Positions 56,220-64,000 of a stretch of 64,000 nucleotides of DNA are shown here, one piece after another. The position numbers were made by a program, and so were the translations under genes. Positions within the stretch are counted from its first letter, which is position 1. Each line of letters starts with the position of its first letter. The notes under the pieces were generated by a model. It had not been told where the DNA came from. It worked only from the letters and a program-made list of their open reading frames with translations, and did not search any database. The stretch covers positions 124,001 to 188,000 of the forward strand of contig NZ_JAUETR010000001.1 of the NCBI RefSeq assembly GCF_032484785.1. Reading direction: 5' to 3'. This stretch comes from Bradyrhizobium sp. SZCCHNS1050. GTDB lineage: Bacteria > Pseudomonadota > Alphaproteobacteria > Rhizobiales > Xanthobacteraceae.

Positions 56220-56829
56220 GATGATCCATCTTTCGAGAGAGAATGTTTCGCATCACACGTGGTGCGGAGCGTCGCGCGCGATAACATAGTTGAGTTTCGC
56301 GAATTGGAACCAGCGTCAGGGTGCCTCACCTCTTCGCACGGCACGCACTCTTCTTAGCATTGGTGCTGCGCGATGCGCACGTTTGATCCGTGGATTCAAC
56401 ATCCGGTCTTGCATCGCTGCAACAGTTCATCGTCGATCGCGAATCGATTCGCGCACCGAGCCGGCTCCTCGCTTGTAATTCACGGATCGTCCGATCAAGA
56501 TGAATTCAGCGAGAGGACATCCGGTCGTGGGGGACCGGATGAGACGGGGTTCACATGAACGAGTTGATTGAGCCGCTGGCCAGAACGGCCGGCATCAGTA
56601 AAGTCGTGGCTGAAATCATCGGCATCGGGCCTGACTTCCTCAGCGGCAATGGACGGCAATGGCAGGCGCCGCAGCCGTCAGCCGGTGAACTTTTTGCGTT
56701 CGGCCGCGACCAAATCGAAGCCGATCAGTTGGCACGATCGCGACAGGCACACCCGGCCTGAGCCCGGTTGCCCCAAGCCCGACCGCCCGGGCCATATCAC
56801 CTGAAGCACCTTCGCGCGCGCCGAGTATC
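56220..56829. other. Intergenic region, possible small ORF at 56555-56761
   Basis: 610 bases between divergent genes. One plus-strand frame at 56555-56761 would encode 68 residues (MNELIEPLARTAGISKVVAE) after a GGGG-rich leader. It has no recognised family and could be chance. Nothing else convincing is present. Confidence 0.35.
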
Positions 56830-57237
56830 ATGACATATCCGATCACCGAACTCGAAGGCATGACGACCTTCTATGCCGCCAAGCTGAAAGCTTTGGGCAT
56901 CCGGACCACCGACACATTTCTCGAAGCCGCCCGGACCGTGAAAGGGCGTAAGGCGCTGGCCGCCAAGACCGGCATCAGCGAGCAGCAACTGCTCGATTGG
57001 GCAAACGCCGCCGATTACATGCGCATTCCCGGCATGGGCAAGGCCAAGGTCTGCCTCGTCCGCGCAGCCGGGGTGACCACCGTGCGCGAGCTGGCGCACC
57101 GCAATCCCGCCCGGCTGGCGCAGAACATCAAGGAAGTGAACACCCGGCGAAAACTGGTTCGGATCCTGCCGTCGGAGAAGTCGGTCGGCCAGCTCATCGA
57201 AAGGGCGCGCCGGCTGGAGCCGAAGATCAGCTATTGA
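56830..57237 (+). CDS. DUF4332 helix-hairpin-helix protein
   Basis: A 135-residue protein made of tandem helix-hairpin-helix units: ELEGMTTFYAAKLKALGIRT, TGISEQQLLDWANAADYMRI and PGMGKAKVCLVRAAGVTTV. This matches DUF4332. The fold usually binds nucleic acid or protein partners, but no function is established. It is the second protein in the window with this type of domain; the other is the membrane protein at 23197-24930. No operon partner is obvious; folP starts 75 bases downstream and may be co-transcribed. Confidence 0.88.
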   Translation: MTYPITELEGMTTFYAAKLKALGIRTTDTFLEAARTVKGRKALAAKTGISEQQLLDWANAADYMRIPGMGKAKVCLVRAAGVTTVRELAHRNPARLAQNIKEVNTRRKLVRILPSEKSVGQLIERARRLEPKISY

Positions 57238-57312
57238 CCAGCCTCTAGATTGACCGTGCTTGTGCGGTGCGACACCTTGACTTGAGGGTGGCAACCGCGC
57301 AAAGCGGCGCCT

Positions 57313-58170
57313 ATGAGCGCCATTTCGCCGCACTCCGCCCCGGACCTCGCGTCGAGCCACCCGCTGCTGCGGAGCTGGCTTTCGCGTCCATTCCCGGCGG
57401 TGATGGGCATTCTCAACGTCACACCGGATTCGTTCTCGGACGGCGGCCGCTTCGATGCACCGGAACGCGCCATTGCGCAGGCCGAGCGCTTGATCGCGGC
57501 CGGCGCCGACATCATCGACATCGGTGCCGAGTCCACCCGGCCCTACAAGGGCGCGGTGCCGGTCACGGCCGAGGAGGAACTGGCGCGCCTGCAGCCGATC
57601 CTGCCCGCGGTCGTCGCACTCGGCGTGCCCGTGTCGATCGACAGCATGAAATCTCAAGTTGCAGGCTACGCGCTGGACCATGGTGCTGCGATCGCCAATG
57701 ATGTATGGGGTCTGCAGCGCGATCCCGCGATGGCCGATGTCGTCGCCGCGCATGGCGCGCCGATCGTGGTGATGCACAACCGTGCTGCCGTCGATCCGGA
57801 GATCGACATCGTCGCCGACATGATCGGCTTCTTCACGCGCTCGCTCGACATCGCGGCCAAGGCCGGCATTCCCCGTGGGAACATCGTGCTCGATCCAGGC
57901 ATCGGCTTCGGCAAGACGGCGGAGCAGAGCATGATTGCGCTGGCCCGGCTCGATGCATTCGCATGCTTCGGGCTGCCGCTGCTGGTCGGCGCATCGCGAA
58001 AACGTTTCATCAGCACCGTGGTGGCGTCGGAGCCGCAGGAGCGGCTCGGCGGCTCGATCGCGGCGCATCTGATTGCGGCTCGGCGCGGTGCTGCAATCAT
58101 CCGGGCGCATGACGTCGCCGAAACGGTTCAGGCCGTACGCGTGGCCGCGGCAATCGAGGCACTGCGATGA
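57313..58170 (+). CDS. folP: Dihydropteroate synthase
   Basis: A 285-residue TIM-barrel enzyme that joins dihydropterin pyrophosphate with p-aminobenzoate in folate synthesis. Signatures: GILNVTPDSFSDGG, DIIDIGAESTRPYKG, AIANDVWG, IVVMHN and LLVGASRKRFIS. It is the first of three overlapping genes folP-folB-folK, with a four-base overlap (ATGA) to folB. Sulfonamide-target positions look ordinary. Confidence 0.97.
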   Translation: MSAISPHSAPDLASSHPLLRSWLSRPFPAVMGILNVTPDSFSDGGRFDAPERAIAQAERLIAAGADIIDIGAESTRPYKGAVPVTAEEELARLQPILPAVVALGVPVSIDSMKSQVAGYALDHGAAIANDVWGLQRDPAMADVVAAHGAPIVVMHNRAAVDPEIDIVADMIGFFTRSLDIAAKAGIPRGNIVLDPGIGFGKTAEQSMIALARLDAFACFGLPLLVGASRKRFISTVVASEPQERLGGSIAAHLIAARRGAAIIRAHDVAETVQAVRVAAAIEALR

Positions 58171-58535
58171 CCGATACGATCTTCATCAAGGGCGTTCTCA
58201 TCCACGCGCGTCATGGCGTGATGGAGCATGAGAGCGAGGTCGGCCAGCGCTTCGTGATCGACCTCGAGCTCTACACCGACCTTTCGGACTCCTCGCGCAG
58301 CGACCGCCTCGCCGACACCGTGTCCTATTCCGACGTGGTGGAGACGGCGACGGCGGCGTTCAAGGACTCCAACTACCGCCTGCTCGAACGCGCGGCCGGC
58401 GCGGTGGCCGATGCGATCCTGTCGACCTTCGCCCGCATTCGCGCCGTCAAGGTCACGGTGCACAAGCCGCATGCGCCGATCGCCGCCATCTTCGAGGATG
58501 TCGGCGTGGTGCTGATGCGCTCGCGGCATCCATGA
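58167..58535 (+). CDS. folB: Dihydroneopterin aldolase
   Basis: A 122-residue enzyme converting dihydroneopterin to 6-hydroxymethyl-dihydropterin. Signatures: IHARHGVMEHESEVGQRFVI, the conserved Glu/Lys positions, and VTVHKPHAPI near the end. It overlaps folP (four bases) and folK (four bases), consistent with translational coupling within the operon. Confidence 0.96.
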   Translation: MTDTIFIKGVLIHARHGVMEHESEVGQRFVIDLELYTDLSDSSRSDRLADTVSYSDVVETATAAFKDSNYRLLERAAGAVADAILSTFARIRAVKVTVHKPHAPIAAIFEDVGVVLMRSRHP

Positions 58536-59032
58536 CGGCGATGGCGAGCGCGCTGGTTGCTCTCGGCGGCAATGTCGGCGACGTCAGGGCGACGTTCCGG
58601 CGCGCCATTCCGGAGATCTGTGCGCGCGCGTCGGCGGCGCTTGTCGCGCGCTCGTCCGACTACATCACGCCGCCATGGGGCGAGGAGCAGCAGCCGCCCT
58701 TCATCAATGCCTGCATCGAGATTGCGACCGCGATGCCTCCACGGCCGCTGCTCGGCGTTCTGCACGCGGTCGAGCGCATGTTCGGCCGCAATCGCGCGCA
58801 GGAGACGCGGTGGGGTCCGCGGACGCTCGACCTCGATCTGATCGCCTATGACGATTTCGCGATCGACACCCCCGATCTCACGCTGCCGCACCCTCGGCTG
58901 TTCGAACGCGGCTTCGTGCTGGTACCGCTGGCCGAGATCGTGCCGGCGCGACGGATTGCCGGCCGCCGCGTCGATGAGGCCGTGCTCGCCGTTTCGCGCG
59001 ACGGAATCCGGCCGTTGCCGTCAGCCGAATAG
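58532..59032 (+). CDS. folK: HPPK, 6-hydroxymethyl-dihydropterin pyrophosphokinase
   Basis: A 166-residue enzyme that activates hydroxymethyl-dihydropterin with ATP, the step before folP. Signatures: ALVALGGNVGDV, PPFINACIEI, FGRNRAQETRWGPRTLDLDL and LPHPRLFERGFVLVPLAE. Last gene of the folate operon. The gap of 92 bases to the mutase gene may hold a new promoter. Confidence 0.97.
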   Translation: MTAMASALVALGGNVGDVRATFRRAIPEICARASAALVARSSDYITPPWGEEQQPPFINACIEIATAMPPRPLLGVLHAVERMFGRNRAQETRWGPRTLDLDLIAYDDFAIDTPDLTLPHPRLFERGFVLVPLAEIVPARRIAGRRVDEAVLAVSRDGIRPLPSAE

Positions 59033-59124
59033 CTGACATCTCCGGCCAAACAACCGTTTGGCTTGGCCGTCCTGACGTGGCATTTTGCGCCACAACAAAC
59101 AGACGCCCGGGAGACGCGATCCGC

Positions 59125-60987
59125 ATGACGACCGAGACCGACGATCTGCGACTGGCTGCCGATTTTGCGCCGGCCGGCGAGGCGGACTGGCGCAAGCTGG
59201 TCGATGGCGTGCTGAAGGGCGCGGCCTTCGAGAAGCTGGTCGGCAAGACCTATGACGGGCTCGAGATCCAGCCGATCTATCCGCGCGCCAAGCATGCCGC
59301 GCCGGTCGCCGGCCGCGCACCATCGGCACCATGGCAGATCATGCAGCGCGTCGATCATCCCGATCCGGCCAAGGCCAACGCACAGGCGCTGATCGACCTC
59401 GAGAATGGCGCGACCGGGTTGTCGCTGGTGTTTGCCGGCTCGAACGCCGCGCATGGCTTCGGCCTCGCCGCCAGCCCCGACGCAGTGGCGCGCGCGCTCG
59501 ACGGCGTGCATCTCGATGCTGCGATTGCAATCGAATTGCACCTCGGCGACTCCCTCTCACCCGCCTCGCTTCTCGCCGACACCGTCGAGCAGCGCGGCAT
59601 CAAGGCCGCGGCCTGCGACATCCGGTTCGGCCTCGATCCGATCGGGCATGCGGCCGCTCGCGGCGCAAGCTCGCATGAGGCATCGACGCTCGGCGGCAAC
59701 TCGGGCGCGCTGGTCAAGCAACTGCACGCGGCCGGCTTCAAGGGCCCGTTCTTCGCCGCGGACGGCCGGGTCGTGCACGACGCCGGCGGATCGGAGGCGC
59801 AGGAGCTCGCTTTCGCTCTCGCCTCCGCCGTCGCCTATCTGCGGGCGCTCGAAGCCGAAGGCATCGCGCTCGAGACCGCGCGCGGCATGATCTATGGCCG
59901 GCTCGCCGCCGACACCGATCAGTTTCTCACGCTGGCGAAATTCCGCAGCCTGCGGCGGCTGTGGGCGCGCATCGAGGAGGCCTGCGGCCTGGCGCCAAAG
60001 CCGCTCTTCATCTCGGGCGAGACGGCGTGGCGCATGCTCACCCGGCGCGATCCTTACGTGAACATGCTGCGCGCCACCATCGCGACGTTCGCGGCCGGAT
60101 TGGGCGGCGCCAATGCCGTGACGGTGCTGCCGCACACGGCCGCACTCGGCCTGCCCGACGCGTTCGCGCGCCGTGTCGCCCGCAACACGCAATTGGTGCT
60201 GCTGGAGGAAAGCAATCTCGCCCGCGTCGCCGATCCCGCCGCCGGTGCCGGCGGCATCGAGGCGCTGACCAGCGAGTTGTGCAGCGCCGCCTGGGCACTG
60301 TTCCAGGAGATCGAGAAGGCCGGCGGCGTCGTTGCGGCGTTGCAGGCGGGCCTCATCCAGACCAAGGTCGCCGCGGTGAAGCAGGCGCGCGATGCGAACA
60401 TCGCCAAGCGGCGCGACGTGCTGACCGGCGCCAGCGAGTTTCCGAATCTCAACGAGGCCGAAGTCGCCGTGGAAGCGGTCGCCCCTCTGGCCGCGCCGCT
60501 GGCGGCCAAGGCTGCGCTCAGCTTCGCACCGCTCACGCCGATCCGCCTCGCTGAAGGATTTGAGCGGCTGCGTGACCGCTCCGACAGCCTGCTGAAGAGC
60601 CAGGGACAGCGCCCCTCGGTCTTCCTCGCCAATCTCGGCACGGCCGCCGACTTCACCGCGCGCGCGACCTTCGTCCGCAGCTTCTTCGAGGCCGGCGGCA
60701 TCGCCGCGATCGACGGCCAGGGCGGCGCGGATCCGGCCGCGCTCGCAGATGCATACCGCGCCTCCGGCGCCGCGATCGCCTGCCTCTGCTCGTCGGACAA
60801 GGTCTATGCCGAGGCCGCGGTTCCGGCGGCCAAGGCCCTTCAGGCCGCGGGCGCACGACATATCTATCTGGCAGGCCGGGGCGGCGAGCGGGAAGCTGCG
60901 TTGCGCGAAGCAGGCATCGGCAGCTTCGTATTCGCCGGCGGCGACGCGCTGAAGACGCTCGAGGACGCCTATACGCATCTGGAGTGA
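59125..60987 (+). CDS. mutA: Methylmalonyl-CoA mutase small subunit
   Basis: A 620-residue small (beta) subunit of adenosylcobalamin-dependent methylmalonyl-CoA mutase, which interconverts methylmalonyl-CoA and succinyl-CoA in propionate metabolism. The TIM barrel reads DIRFGLDPIGHAA and FLTLAKFRSLRRLWARI. The C-terminal Rossmann-like domain lacks the DxHxxG cobalamin ligand motif, as expected for the non-catalytic subunit. I use the ATG at 59125, with GGGAGACG upstream. The large subunit follows at 61637 after a GFA gene and a small ORF. Confidence 0.93.
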   Translation: MTTETDDLRLAADFAPAGEADWRKLVDGVLKGAAFEKLVGKTYDGLEIQPIYPRAKHAAPVAGRAPSAPWQIMQRVDHPDPAKANAQALIDLENGATGLSLVFAGSNAAHGFGLAASPDAVARALDGVHLDAAIAIELHLGDSLSPASLLADTVEQRGIKAAACDIRFGLDPIGHAAARGASSHEASTLGGNSGALVKQLHAAGFKGPFFAADGRVVHDAGGSEAQELAFALASAVAYLRALEAEGIALETARGMIYGRLAADTDQFLTLAKFRSLRRLWARIEEACGLAPKPLFISGETAWRMLTRRDPYVNMLRATIATFAAGLGGANAVTVLPHTAALGLPDAFARRVARNTQLVLLEESNLARVADPAAGAGGIEALTSELCSAAWALFQEIEKAGGVVAALQAGLIQTKVAAVKQARDANIAKRRDVLTGASEFPNLNEAEVAVEAVAPLAAPLAAKAALSFAPLTPIRLAEGFERLRDRSDSLLKSQGQRPSVFLANLGTAADFTARATFVRSFFEAGGIAAIDGQGGADPAALADAYRASGAAIACLCSSDKVYAEAAVPAAKALQAAGARHIYLAGRGGEREAALREAGIGSFVFAGGDALKTLEDAYTHLE

Positions 60988-60989
60988 GC

Positions 60990-61454
60990 ATGACCGACGA
61001 CACCAAGCCTCTCCTGACCGGCGGCTGCCAATGCGGTGCCGTCCGCTTCGCGTTCAAGACCACGCCGAACAAGGTCAGCATCTGTCATTGCCGGATGTGC
61101 CAGAAAGCCTCCGGCGCGCCGTTCGCCTCGTTCGCTGAGATCGACCGCGAGCACTTCGCCTGGACGCGCGGTCAGCCCGCCGCGTTCCGTTCATCCACGA
61201 TCGCCGAGCGCTTCTTCTGCCCCGCCTGCGGCACGCCGCTCGGCTTCGGGCGTATTGATGGGCCGCGGATCGAGATCATGACCGGCAGCTTCGACCGGCC
61301 GGACCGGGTGGTGCCGACGCGACAATATGGCTCGGAGTCGCGACTTGGCTGGGTGGTCGCGATCGCCAATCTGCCGAGCCAGACGACACAACAGAACTAT
61401 GGACCGGAGAAGATGGCGTCCATCGTCAGTCATCAGCATCCGGATCATGACTGA
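60990..61454 (+). CDS. GFA-domain protein (glutathione-dependent formaldehyde-activating family)
   Basis: A 154-residue zinc-binding protein. Ligand cysteines lie in LTGGCQCGAVRF, ICHCRMCQKASG and FFCPACGTPLGF, the GFA family spacing. It starts two bases after the mutA stop, with GGAG overlapping the mutA end, so it is translationally coupled. Despite the family name, many members are not formaldehyde enzymes, and its role in this operon is unknown. Confidence 0.92.
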   Translation: MTDDTKPLLTGGCQCGAVRFAFKTTPNKVSICHCRMCQKASGAPFASFAEIDREHFAWTRGQPAAFRSSTIAERFFCPACGTPLGFGRIDGPRIEIMTGSFDRPDRVVPTRQYGSESRLGWVVAIANLPSQTTQQNYGPEKMASIVSHQHPDHD

Positions 61455-61487
61455 GCGCGCGACATGCGAGCGTCCGAGGACCACCTC

Positions 61488-61636
61488 ATGATCAACTGGC
61501 TGGCCGCGCTCATCGAAACTGCGGTCCACGGCCTCTGGACGCGCAGCATGACAACGGATCCACGCAATGATCCGGTCTACAAGAAGAACATCCAAGAGCT
61601 GATCGAGAGAAACCGCAGGTTTGAGGACGCCAGGGA

Positions 61637-61640
<4 letters not shown>
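61488..61640 (+). CDS. Small ORF overlapping the mutase large-subunit start
   Basis: A 50-residue ORF ([20 protein letters not shown], ending NRRFEDARE). GAGGA stands seven bases before the ATG at 61488. Its stop (TGA, 61638-61640) overlaps the mutase ATG at 61637 in the ATGA arrangement, so the two are likely translationally coupled. The first part is a short amphipathic helix, the second basic and helical. Function unknown; it may be a coupling leader or a small subunit. Confidence 0.65.
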
Positions 61641-63793
<2,153 letters not shown>

Positions 63794-63813
63794 TCCGACT
63801 GCGTCACACCCCA

Positions 63814-63860
63814 CCGTCATTCCGGGGCAAGGCCAAAGGCCTTGAGCCCGGAATCTCGAC
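63814..63860. repeat. Palindromic repeat, CGTCATTCCGGGG family
   Basis: CCGTCATTCCGGGG and CCCGGAATC arms around an inner AAGGCC-AAA-GGCCTT stem. It is a second site for the family found at 1641-1797. It lies 20 bases after the mutase stop and may terminate it. Confidence 0.7.
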
Positions 63861-64000
63861 ATTGTCTTGCGTCCATTCCCGAGAGCGTCGAGCTATTAAC
63901 GCGCTGTAATCAATCGCCGCGCGTTCGATCTGGGCACGATCGAACCTTTGCGGTACGTGCGCGCACAGACAACCAAACCCGGATCACAAGCCTCATGTAT

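Overview
The window is GC-rich chromosomal DNA from an alphaproteobacterium, most likely a Bradyrhizobium. The evidence is the cycHJKL-type cytochrome c maturation operon, an Omp2b-type porin, a MucR/Ros regulator, a ROSE RNA thermometer ahead of a small heat-shock gene, CtrA-type TTAA-N7-TTAA boxes, and several Bradyrhizobium-like palindromic repeat families. I see no rRNA, tRNA, phage, insertion sequence or CRISPR array. Nearly all of it reads as core genome.

Layout. 1-3.5 kb: two chemotaxis receptors on the minus strand, separated and flanked by palindromic repeats; the first runs off the left edge and carries an apparent frameshift. 3.5-7.6 kb: cytochrome c maturation operon ccmI-ccmE-ccmF-ccmH. 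7.7-12.3 kb: two conserved hypotheticals, a two-component pair and a 50-residue membrane protein. 12.5-17.3 kb: Ku, a LysR regulator, a porin and a frameshifted Flp pilin. 17.6-20.8 kb: an AMP-phosphorylase-type enzyme followed by a beta-CASP metallo-beta-lactamase nuclease. 21-25 kb: a two-gene envelope unit, an OmpA protein with four repeated modules plus a membrane protein with an Ala/Glu coiled coil and two helix-hairpin-helix-like domains. 25-31 kb: an MFS exporter, a YcgN-like protein, and a class A penicillin-binding protein followed by DUF1214 and DUF1254 proteins. 31-36 kb: a CYTH phosphatase, succinyl-CoA:acetate CoA-transferase, an MBL hydrolase with a divergent LysR gene, and a lipoprotein.

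36-43.5 kb holds a DUF2336 gene behind two perfect CtrA boxes, a PAS histidine kinase of DivJ/PleC type in an operon with a peptidoglycan-binding protein and a DUF1491 protein, SufE, MucR and a proline-rich membrane protein. 43.9-46.4 kb holds a GT-C glycosyltransferase and a class II aldolase. 46.5-51.6 kb is a heat-shock island: ROSE-controlled hsp20, groESL with a degenerate CIRCE, and a divergent HtrA protease; all three carry CTTGAA-N16 sigma-32-like promoters. 51.7-57.2 kb holds a GGDEF protein, an M20 peptidase, a HerA-like ATPase and a DUF4332 protein. 57.3-59 kb is the overlapping folP-folB-folK operon. 59.1-63.8 kb encodes both methylmalonyl-CoA mutase subunits around a GFA-domain protein and a 50-codon ORF that overlaps the large-subunit start.

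The least explained parts are the OmpA/coiled-coil/HhH pair, the AMP-phosphorylase/beta-CASP pair, and the small ORF coupled to the mutase gene. All product calls come from reading translations, and no database search was run.
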